From contig JAZNGH010000004.1 in assembly GCA_045576335.1 (NCBI GenBank), positions 1-9,199 of the forward strand: DNA of 9,199 nt. The letters are read 5' to 3'. Source of the stretch: Scatosoma sp045576335 (lineage in GTDB: Bacteria > Bacillota > Clostridia > Christensenellales > Borkfalkiaceae). This document shows, one piece after another, positions 1 to 4,834 of the stretch. Made by a program: the position numbers and the translations under genes. The notes below the pieces were generated by a model that saw nothing but the letters and a program-made list of their open reading frames with translations, did no database searches and had not been told where the DNA came from. Each line of letters begins with the position of its first letter. Position 1 is the stretch's first letter.

Positions 1-778
1 TCGAAATGAAAGGAAGGTTGATGTTGGTAGAACTCATACCCGAAAGCTCGATTTTCGCTTTTTCCGCCGCTTCCTTCAAACGCTGCATCGCCATCTTGTC
101 TTTGGAAAGGTCGATTGCGTGAGATTTCTTAAACTCGTCTACGAGGTAGGAAATAATCTTGTTGTCCCAATCGTCGCCGCCGCGCTTCGTGTCGCCGTTC
201 GTCGCAAGAACCTCGAATACGCCGTCGGAAATTTCCAAAATGGAAACGTCGAACGTACCGCCGCCAAGGTCGTAAATCATAACCTTGCCGCCCTTGTCTT
301 TGTCAAGACCGTACGCAAGTGCCGCCGCCGTCGGCTCGTTGATGATACGGAGCACGTCCAAGCCCGCGATTTTACCCGCGTCCTTCGTCGCTTGACGCTG
401 ACTGTCCGAGAAGTATGCAGGACAGGTGATGACCGCTTCGGTCACCTTTTGTCCCAAATACGCCTCCGCGTCCGCTTTGAGCTTCGCAAGCGTCATTGCG
501 GAAATTTCTTGCGGGGAATAGTCCTTATCGTCGATTTTTACTTTATAATCCGAGCCCATGTGCCGTTTGATGGAAATAACGGTCTTGTCGGGGTTAGCAA
601 CCGCCTGACGCTTTGCCGCCTGACCGACCACGCGCGAACCGTCCTTTTGGAACGAAACGACGGACGGGGTCGTTCTTGCGCCCTCTGCATTTGCGATAAC
701 GACGGGCTCGCCGCCTTCCATAACCGCTACGCACGAGTTGGTAGTACCAAGGTCAATACCGATAACTTTACCTGCCAT
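1..778 (-). CDS. dnaK: Chaperone protein DnaK (Hsp70), N-terminal part, cut by the window edge
   Basis: Hsp70 chaperone; binds exposed hydrophobic peptides in an ATP-dependent cycle with DnaJ and GrpE in the cytoplasm. The 259 visible residues cover about two thirds of the nucleotide-binding domain. They include the phosphate-1 loop GIDLGTTNS (7-15), INEPTAAALAYG (146-157), the phosphate-2 motif YDLGGGTFDVSIL (169-181) and GGDDWDN (200-206). Spacing around residues 75-95 matches the shorter Gram-positive form. The start is fixed by MAGKVIGIDLG and a strong AAAGGAGAG ribosome binding site a few bases upstream. The substrate-binding domain lies beyond the left edge. The gene is not preceded by grpE or hrcA, as it commonly is in Bacillota; instead a terminated AT-rich gene pair lies upstream. 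I see no CIRCE inverted repeat (TTAGCACTC-N9-GAGTGCTAA) upstream. Identity is certain. Confidence 0.98.
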   Translation of the reverse strand, partial: MAGKVIGIDLGTTNSCVAVMEGGEPVVIANAEGARTTPSVVSFQKDGSRVVGQAAKRQAVANPDKTVISIKRHMGSDYKVKIDDKDYSPQEISAMTLAKLKADAEAYLGQKVTEAVITCPAYFSDSQRQATKDAGKIAGLDVLRIINEPTAAALAYGLDKDKGGKVMIYDLGGGTFDVSILEISDGVFEVLATNGDTKRGGDDWDNKIISYLVDEFKKSHAIDLSKDKMAMQRLKEAAEKAKIELSGMSSTNINLPFIS

Positions 779-800
779 AATAATTACTCTCCTTTTGTTT

Positions 801-818
801 ACGGCGATATTCCGCCGT
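801..818 (-). promoter_or_regulatory. Hairpin in the dnaK leader, just upstream of the ribosome binding site
   Basis: A perfect 6-bp stem (ACGGCG / CGCCGT) with a 6-nt loop lies a few bases before the dnaK Shine-Dalgarno sequence. It stands out in otherwise AT-rich sequence. It is not a terminator because no T-run follows in the dnaK direction. It could stabilise the 5' end of the mRNA or tune translation. No convincing sigma-A promoter for dnaK was found between 820 and 898; a weak TTGAAA-N17-TTTAAG is the best candidate. Confidence 0.4.
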
Positions 819-848
819 GCAATTCTTTTTTACAATTTATATGTAACC

Positions 849-862
849 ACCGCCAAACCGCC
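849..862 (-). repeat. Short direct repeat upstream of dnaK, possible operator
   Basis: Read on the minus strand, GGCGGT occurs twice with a 2-nt gap (8-bp period) in the dnaK upstream region, in place of any CIRCE element. Tandem heptads such as those of the heat-shock repressor CtsR have a comparable layout, but the sequence differs from the known CtsR site. It may be chance. Confidence 0.2.
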
Positions 863-898
863 TTAAACATAAAAAATAAAAAATTTTCAAATATTTAC

Positions 899-924
899 AA
901 AAAAAAGCGAGGTTTTCACCCCGC
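899..924 (-). terminator. Intrinsic terminator after the acidic-protein gene
   Basis: On the minus strand, a 7-bp stem GCGGGGT / ACCTCGC (one G-U pair) with a stable GAAA tetraloop is followed at once by eight T. It lies just after the stop codon at 931. It separates the toxin/immunity-like pair from dnaK, so dnaK must have its own promoter. Confidence 0.85.
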
Positions 925-930
925 CCTCTC

Positions 931-1488
931 TTATAATTCCTTAATAATTTTTTTCTTTATTATCGTAACGCCTTCTACGTCCTCATCCTCTTCATTCAAT
1001 TCCTTTATACTTTCTACTGCACTTTCCATATTATCGCAAACTGAAATCTCAATCGTATTAAAAATCAAATGTCGCCAAAACACATAAAATTGACTTTTTG
1101 TTTGTAAAATAAGAGCTTTTTCATACGAAAACTCAAATTCCTCCCCATTAAGATACTTATCTGTTTCTATTTCCTGAACGATAAAAATATTCTCTATCCT
1201 TTCATTTATAACGCTTTTTTTATTTTTTCCACCAACGACATAAGGCTCCAAAGGTTGATTATTTGCCACTTCCACACAAGAAAAACAAGAAAACTCAACA
1301 TCTTCTCCATCAGGCTCCACATACAAGACGTAATCATTTTCAATATCAAAGTTTTTATTCTCTATACACAACCGAACAGCCGTAACATAACCGTCGTCAG
1401 AGTTTTCAATATACGATTGCAAAATTTTACCTTTCCAACCACACATCTCCTCTTTCATTTCTTCCGTAAAATCTAATTGATTATTCAT
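931..1488 (-). CDS. Acidic hypothetical protein, candidate immunity partner of the upstream basic protein
   Basis: I do not recognise a named family. The protein has 185 residues and is strongly acidic (about 40 Asp/Glu against about 18 Lys/Arg). It has no signal peptide and no membrane segment. It looks like a cytoplasmic alpha/beta protein with alternating hydrophobic strands (for example DYVLYVEPDGED and NIFIVQEIETDKYL) and a charged C-terminal helix ending in KKKIIKEL. The start at 1488 is preferred over the in-frame ATG 18 nt upstream because the AAGGAGAAG ribosome binding site lies between the two. The gene overlaps the end of the upstream gene by 8 nt (ATGAATAA), implying translational coupling, and is closed by an intrinsic terminator. 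The position immediately after a small, very basic toxin-like protein, with opposite charge, is typical of immunity proteins. That role is inference. Confidence 0.8.
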   Translation of the reverse strand: MNNQLDFTEEMKEEMCGWKGKILQSYIENSDDGYVTAVRLCIENKNFDIENDYVLYVEPDGEDVEFSCFSCVEVANNQPLEPYVVGGKNKKSVINERIENIFIVQEIETDKYLNGEEFEFSYEKALILQTKSQFYVFWRHLIFNTIEISVCDNMESAVESIKELNEEDEDVEGVTIIKKKIIKEL

Positions 1489-1891
1489 TATTCTTCTCCT
1501 TTTCAAAATGAATTTTTTGATTTTTAACTTTTCCTTTCATTTCGCTTAAATTAACAGCAGGACTATCTGGCGTTGAAGTTTTTTCACGATAAACCACTCT
1601 ACCACCGTCTTTCATTATTTTTTGCTTTCCGTGTCCATTTGATAAAGGTTTTTCTTTTCCTCCGTTTCCTATTTTAGAATAAAAATCATTCGCTGTTGCA
1701 AATTGATTCTTACTTCGAATAACGCGCACAGGTTCTTTTTTGCTTGCTTTCCCTTTACTCTTCCCTTTCTCACCAAAATATCCCCCTTTTGTTGTTGGAT
1801 ATTTTTTCCTGTTTTTGTGGGCATTATAGTCCACTGTACCTCTTTTTCTTTTTTGCTTGGTGCAACCAAACAACCATTTTATCAGTCTCAT
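1481..1891 (-). CDS. Small basic protein with a polymorphic-toxin-like C-terminal tail
   Basis: 136 residues with an estimated net charge near +24. The N-terminus MRLIKWLFGC is short and hydrophobic and ends in a lipobox-like LFGC, but is too short for a normal lipoprotein signal. Residues 11-60 are a Lys/Arg/Gly-rich low-complexity stretch. The C-terminal region (about 65-130) carries NGHGKQK, GGRVVYREKT, SPAV and KNQKIHFE. From memory, this spacing of HG, YR, SPAV and QKIHF resembles the tips of some Bacillota polymorphic toxins. I could not search to confirm this, and the enzymatic activity is unknown. The start at 1891 is chosen for its excellent AGAGGAGGT ribosome binding site (1897-1905); the longer reading frame upstream lacks one. 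The stop overlaps the next gene by 8 nt. Alternatives are an orphaned toxin cassette or a nucleic-acid-binding small protein. Confidence 0.75.
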   Translation of the reverse strand: MRLIKWLFGCTKQKRKRGTVDYNAHKNRKKYPTTKGGYFGEKGKSKGKASKKEPVRVIRSKNQFATANDFYSKIGNGGKEKPLSNGHGKQKIMKDGGRVVYREKTSTPDSPAVNLSEMKGKVKNQKIHFEKEKNNE

Positions 1892-1939
1892 TATAGACCT
1901 CCTCTGTAAAATTGTCAAGTATTTTCTACTTGCACGCAT

Positions 1940-1968
1940 ATTGTAACAAATTTTTGTATCATTGTAAA
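1940..1968 (-). promoter_or_regulatory. Sigma-A-type promoter of the toxin/immunity-like pair
   Basis: On the minus strand, TTTACA (1963-1968), a 17-bp spacer and TACAAT (1940-1945) form a good housekeeping promoter. Transcription would start near 1933, giving a leader of about 40 nt with the AGAGGAGGT site. Both promoter boxes overlap TTGTAA motifs of the neighbouring half-site cluster, consistent with repression. Confidence 0.7.
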
Positions 1969-2093
1969 TAGTTAATTTTTAATCTTTTTTGTAATACAAA
2001 AATTTTATAAAAAATCAATAATTTTTTCTAAAAAATCACCTTTTTTAGTCATTTACAATGTTTTTTTCTTGACTTTTTTATTACAACTTGTAT
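1941..2093. repeat. Cluster of TTGTA half-sites in the divergent control region, candidate operators
   Basis: Eight TTGTA-cored hexamers (TTGTAA or TTGTAT, either strand) lie in about 155 bp: 1941, 1954, 1962, 1989, 1995 (complement), 2053 (complement), 2081 (complement) and 2088. They form a perfect 8-bp-arm palindrome at 1986-2002 (TTTTTGTA-A-TACAAAAA), a palindrome TACAA-C-TTGTA at 2083-2093 that runs into the plus-strand -10 box, and an exact 10-bp inverted pair CATTGTAAAT (1960-1969) / ATTTACAATG (2051-2060). AT-rich composition and promoter boxes explain part of this, but the perfect palindromes suggest real binding sites, most simply for the adjacent RHH-type regulator. Confidence 0.5.
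2021..2048. repeat. Nested A/T-tract inverted repeats
   Basis: CTAAAAAA (2028-2035) and TTTTTTAG (2041-2048) form an 8-bp perfect inverted repeat around TCACC. An overlapping alternative, ATTTTTT / AAAAAAT, spans 2021-2036. The stem is too AU-rich to be a convincing terminator. It may be an intrinsically bent segment between the divergent promoters. Confidence 0.35.
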
Positions 2094-2096
2094 AAT
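2069..2096 (+). promoter_or_regulatory. Sigma-A-type promoter of the RHH/WYL-like regulator gene
   Basis: TTGACT (2069-2074), a 16-bp spacer and a perfect TATAAT (2091-2096). Transcription would be expected to begin about 7 nt past the -10 box, at about 2103, which is the A of the ATG of the downstream gene. The -10 box overlaps the TACAA-C-TTGTA palindrome, suggesting autorepression. Confidence 0.8.
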
Positions 2097-2102
2097 AAAA
2101 GT

Positions 2103-2852
2103 ATGATAAATGCAGATAATCTTATATTTCTTTCTCCCATCTCTATCCGTTTACCAAGCGAATTGTACGACCTTATTGAGGCAGACGCACGATTATTTGG
2201 TTTTAGAAAGAACGGTAAAGGCAATATCAATGGTTTTTTGAACGAGTTATTGCCTTCTATCGTTGAGGTACAATCAAATATTTCATCCTCTGCTTTTTTC
2301 ACCACTGGCGACGAGCAGATATCTTCCTTTTCAAGCAATGCAACGTTTTATCTTGATAGCATTTTTAAGCCATTATTGAAAGGAAATAACGTAACTATTT
2401 CTTTTAGAGTAAACAAGGCACACGAGAAAGATTTTCAAGAGATTTATGAAAATATTTTGCCCGTTTATAATATGGATTTTTCCGCGTTGCTCCGCTCTTT
2501 ACTTACCTTTTACATAATCAATAGGCTTGCTATTCGCGAACGCTTTTTACATTTTGAAACCTACACGGAAATTTCTAATGCAATTATAGAGAACAAGCAA
2601 TGTCTTCTCTTTCTTAAAAAGGAAAGTTTACTGCTTTCTTACATGCTAATTCTTGTTTCTCCCGTCAGCGACCACAACGTACTTTTAGGTATAGAATCAA
2701 AAACGGGAAATGTGCACGCTATTCCTTTCCATCTCGTAACAAATGCCGTCACACAAGACGAAGACGGCATTGCAATAAAAAACAATCTCAAAATTCTAAA
2801 AAAGGCTTTTCTTGAATACCTAAAAGCCGAAAAAAAATTACAAGAACATTAA
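2103..2852 (+). CDS. Predicted transcriptional regulator with two ribbon-helix-helix-like segments and a WYL-like C-terminus
   Basis: 249 residues. Residues about 12-52 (ISIRLPSELYDLIEADAR ... NGFLNELL) have the strand-helix-helix pattern of an RHH DNA-binding domain. Residues about 97-142 (VTISFRVNKAHEKDFQEI ... FSALLRSLLTFYI) repeat it. Residues about 155-218 (EISNAIIENKQCLLF ... SPVSDHNVLLGIESKTG ... HAIPFHLVTNAV) follow the strand order of a WYL ligand-sensing domain with the namesake WYL residues replaced. RHH-WYL proteins are known, for example the WYL1 accessory protein of Cas13d loci, but I see no CRISPR here. The start is ATG 2103. A TTG five codons earlier lies inside the promoter and cannot be used. 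No Shine-Dalgarno sequence precedes the ATG, which sits at the predicted transcription start. The gene diverges from the toxin-like pair and probably controls both promoters. The fold assignment is inference from pattern. Confidence 0.8.
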   Translation: MINADNLIFLSPISIRLPSELYDLIEADARLFGFRKNGKGNINGFLNELLPSIVEVQSNISSSAFFTTGDEQISSFSSNATFYLDSIFKPLLKGNNVTISFRVNKAHEKDFQEIYENILPVYNMDFSALLRSLLTFYIINRLAIRERFLHFETYTEISNAIIENKQCLLFLKKESLLLSYMLILVSPVSDHNVLLGIESKTGNVHAIPFHLVTNAVTQDEDGIAIKNNLKILKKAFLEYLKAEKKLQEH

Positions 2853-2858
2853 TAATTT

Positions 2859-2882
2859 CCCCCGAGCGGTCACGCTCGGGGG
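2859..2882. terminator. Shared hairpin between convergent regulator gene and sigG
   Basis: A perfect 10-bp GC-rich stem CCCCCGAGCG / CGCTCGGGGG with a GTCA-type tetraloop lies between two convergent stop codons (2852 and 2888). Neither side has a proper T-run, so it may act as a bidirectional pause, an mRNA 3'-end stabiliser or a factor-assisted terminator rather than a textbook intrinsic terminator. Confidence 0.6.
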
Positions 2883-2887
2883 ATTAC

Positions 2888-3655
2888 TTACGATATATTC
2901 AGTTTTATATTTTCCAAGGCGTTTTTTTCCAAACGGGACACTTGCGCTTGGGATATCCCCACCTCGCGGGAAATTTCCGTCTGCGTTTTTCCTTCGTAAT
3001 ACCGCAAAAACAAAATCTTTTTTTCTCGCTCACCTAGCTTCCCGATTGCCTCGCCCAAAGCCACGTGCTCCGTCCAAATCTCGTCCGTGTTCTTCTCGTC
3101 GCAAAGCTGGTCCATCAGTAGCAGCGTATCGCCCGCCTTATTATACACGGGCTCGTAGATGGAAACGGGGTCGGAAATCGCGTCCAGCGCGTACACCACC
3201 TCGCGTTCCGCCACCTGCATTTCCTCCGCGATTTTTGCAATCGTCGCTTCCTCGTCGCGGCTCTCAATCGCTTCCCTTGCCTTCAATGCCTTATACGCCG
3301 TGTCGCGGATAGAACGGGACACGCGCAAGGAGTTCCCGTCGCGGAGATACCGCTTGATCTCTCCCACAATCATAGGCACGGCGTAAGTGGAAAATTTCAC
3401 GCCTACGCTCATATCAAAGCCGTCAATCGCTTTGATAAGCCCCACGCACCCCGCTTGAAACACGTCGTCCGCGCCCAAGTTCTTGATACGAAACCGCTTT
3501 ACGAGCGACAGCACGAGCCGCATATTCCCTATAATAAAGGTATCGCGCGCTTCGCGGTCGCCGTTTTTGATTTTTTTCATCAGCTCTTCGTTTTCCTTGT
3601 TGGAAAGCTTGGGCAAGCCCGCCGTATCCACGCCGCAAATTTCTACTTTTTGCAT
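2888..3655 (-). CDS. sigG: RNA polymerase sporulation sigma factor G (forespore-specific)
   Basis: Directs late forespore gene expression, such as DNA-protecting SASP and germination genes, after engulfment during endospore formation. 255 residues, close to the usual length of about 260. It begins with KVEICGVDT, the conserved N-terminus of SigG. Region 2 spans about 36-106, with NMRLVLSLVKRF, DDVFQAGCVGLIKAIDGFD and the near-invariant VKFSTYAVPMIVGEIKRYLRD. Region 3 spans about 112-185 (RVSRSIRDTAYKAL ... DPVSIYEPVYN). Region 4 spans about 200-250, with the helix-turn-helix ending GISQAQVSRLEKNAL. The start at 3655 has an AAAGGAGG ribosome binding site. In many spore formers sigG follows spoIIGA-sigE; here it lies 116 bp after a glycosyltransferase gene instead. 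I found no clear sigma-F/G promoter in that gap, so its transcription may depend on read-through. Confidence 0.95.
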   Translation of the reverse strand: MQKVEICGVDTAGLPKLSNKENEELMKKIKNGDREARDTFIIGNMRLVLSLVKRFRIKNLGADDVFQAGCVGLIKAIDGFDMSVGVKFSTYAVPMIVGEIKRYLRDGNSLRVSRSIRDTAYKALKAREAIESRDEEATIAKIAEEMQVAEREVVYALDAISDPVSIYEPVYNKAGDTLLLMDQLCDEKNTDEIWTEHVALGEAIGKLGEREKKILFLRYYEGKTQTEISREVGISQAQVSRLEKNALENIKLNIS

Positions 3656-3712
3656 ATTCGTTCGCCTCCTTTGAGTAGCTGAAAAACACGTTCTCTTTTT
3701 CGGCTATGTAGG

Positions 3713-3738
3713 AAAAAGGAGCTAAATGAGTATGCTCC
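3713..3738 (-). terminator. Weak candidate terminator between the glycosyltransferase gene and sigG
   Basis: On the minus strand, a 5-bp stem GGAGC / GCTCC with an 11-nt loop is followed directly by five T. The stem is short, so any termination would be partial. It would set the ratio between glycosyltransferase and sigG read-through transcripts. Confidence 0.35.
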
Positions 3739-3771
3739 ACTTTACGGTTTTTATACGCGCGGTACGCTTCT

Positions 3772-4704
3772 CTAATCGTCGAAATTTCTTTCCTCGGAAA
3801 TAATATACTTCGGGCGGTTTTGTACCTCTTTATAAATCATACCCGTATGCATATTCGCCAGCCCTTGGCAAAAAAGCAGGATTGCCGTCGCAAGCGCAAT
3901 AGTCGGAAACAGCCACGCCGTCAGCCCGCCGAACGCCACGCCGCAACAAGCGAGCACGATAAAGGTGATAAAGCACGCCACGCTCAAAAAGCCCAAAACA
4001 AGCGCGAGCTTTAAGGCAAAAGTAAGCGTATAATCGGTGTTGGGAAGCACCCCCGCCTCCGCAAGCCGCCACATCTTTTTTAAGGTGTAATGCGTTTCCC
4101 CCGCCACCCGTTTGGGGCGGTCGAATTCCACGACCGTCTGCTTAAAGCCTACCCAGCCCGTTTGCGCGCGAAGCAAGCGGTCGTGCTCGGGCATAGCCAA
4201 AACGGCGTTTACAACCTTCCTATCGTACAGCTTGAAATCTCCCGTATCGTAAGGCATGTTCAGCCCCGTGAGCTTGCGCGTAAAACGGTAATACAGCGAA
4301 GCCGTCGCTCTCTTGAACGCCGTTTCCCCCGCGCGTTTTTTGCGCTTGCCGTGTACGACCTCGTAGCCCTCTTTCCACTTTTCAATCATACGCAGCGCGA
4401 CCTCGGGCGGGTCTTGCAAATCCGCGTCCATTGCAATCACCGCTTCTCCGCTCGCCTTTTCAAGTCCGCAAAGCAGCGCGGCTTGTTGCCCGAAATTACG
4501 GGAAAAATGGCAAACCTTTACGCGCGTATCCTCGGCGGCAAGCCCGTCCAAAATCTCTTTCGTTCCGTCCCTGCTACCGTCGTTTATAAAAATCAGCTCG
4601 TATTCCTCGCCCGTTTGTGCAAGCATAGGCGTCACCGCGTCGTAAAACAGCCGCAAGCTCTTTTCTTCGTTGTACGCGGGCACGATTATTGAATATTTGA
4701 CCAT
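3772..4704 (-). CDS. GtrB/DPM1-like membrane glycosyltransferase (family 2), probably acting on undecaprenyl phosphate
   Basis: Predicted to move a sugar from a nucleotide donor onto undecaprenyl phosphate at the inner face of the membrane, feeding cell-envelope glycan decoration. 310 residues. A GT-A domain runs from 1 to about 215, with YSIIVPAYNEE (4-14), FINDGSRDGT (39-48), the DADLQDPP metal/donor motif (93-100) and RVAGETHYTLKKM (199-211). Two C-terminal membrane helices follow (about 228-255 and 264-285). The tail YKEVQNRPKYII is typical of the CsbB/YkcC/GtrB group. The start at 4704 follows AAGAGGTAAGAGT. Upstream in-frame ATGs are rejected because one lies in the -10 box and the others further upstream. 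Promoter 4724-4752 is a perfect consensus. No GtrA-type flippase gene is adjacent; the divergent neighbour is a different kind of membrane protein. The exact sugar is unknown. Confidence 0.9.
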   Translation of the reverse strand: MVKYSIIVPAYNEEKSLRLFYDAVTPMLAQTGEEYELIFINDGSRDGTKEILDGLAAEDTRVKVCHFSRNFGQQAALLCGLEKASGEAVIAMDADLQDPPEVALRMIEKWKEGYEVVHGKRKKRAGETAFKRATASLYYRFTRKLTGLNMPYDTGDFKLYDRKVVNAVLAMPEHDRLLRAQTGWVGFKQTVVEFDRPKRVAGETHYTLKKMWRLAEAGVLPNTDYTLTFALKLALVLGFLSVACFITFIVLACCGVAFGGLTAWLFPTIALATAILLFCQGLANMHTGMIYKEVQNRPKYIISEERNFDD

Positions 4705-4723
4705 ACTCTTACCTCTTTTTTCC

Positions 4724-4752
4724 ATTATACTATACTCGTCGCCGTTTGTCAA
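4724..4752 (-). promoter_or_regulatory. Perfect-consensus sigma-A promoter of the glycosyltransferase gene
   Basis: On the minus strand, TTGACA (4747-4752), a 17-bp spacer and TATAAT (4724-4729). Start of transcription is expected near 4717, giving a leader of only about 13 nt that just contains the AGAGGT ribosome binding site. This excludes the alternative ATG at 4725 as a start. Confidence 0.88.
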
Positions 4753-4762
4753 TAAAAACGGG

Positions 4763-4788
4763 AAAATTGATTGCGTTTGAACAATTTT
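4763..4788. repeat. Inverted repeat between the two divergent -35 boxes, possible operator
   Basis: AAAATTG (4763-4769) and CAATTTT (4782-4788) are exact 7-bp inverted copies whose centres are 19 bp apart, about two helical turns. They sit between the two divergent -35 boxes and abut the plus-strand one (4790). This is the geometry of a dimeric regulator controlling both genes. No candidate regulator is encoded next to it. Confidence 0.4.
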
Positions 4789-4789
4789 A

Positions 4790-4818
4790 TTGACTTTATA
4801 AAATCGCCGTGTTATACT
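4790..4818 (+). promoter_or_regulatory. Sigma-A promoter of the Cys-rich-tail membrane protein gene
   Basis: TTGACT (4790-4795), a 17-bp spacer and TATACT (4813-4818). Transcription would start near 4825, leaving a leader of about 10 nt that is almost entirely the AGAGGTGG ribosome binding site. It is divergent from the glycosyltransferase promoter. Confidence 0.8.
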
Positions 4819-4834
4819 ATAAAAGAGGTGGAAT

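Noticed and set aside
119..1087. A 322-codon plus-strand open frame opposite dnaK
   Set aside because: Antisense shadow of dnaK that runs into AT-rich DNA. It has no ribosome binding site and no family resemblance.
1862..1891. Lipoprotein signal peptide in the toxin-like protein (LFGC)
   Set aside because: Only nine residues precede the cysteine, too short for a normal signal with a charged start and hydrophobic core. Kept only as a curiosity.
1941..2093. CRISPR-like array
   Set aside because: The repeated units are hexamer-scale half-sites at irregular spacing on both strands, not long repeats with unique spacers.
2088..2102. TTG start five codons upstream for the RHH/WYL-like gene
   Set aside because: It lies within the promoter, overlapping the -10 box, so it would not be in the transcript.
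3423..3740. A 105-codon minus-strand open frame overlapping the start of sigG
   Set aside because: It overlaps sigG in another frame, has no good ribosome binding site and its product is Arg/Lys-rich shadow-type sequence.
3656..3771. Forespore (sigma-F/G) promoter for sigG
   Set aside because: A GCATA element and a CATA element exist upstream, but spacing (about 22 bp) and -10 sequence do not fit the consensus.
4090..4692. A 200-codon plus-strand open frame opposite the glycosyltransferase
   Set aside because: Antisense shadow of a well-supported GT2 gene with intact motifs.
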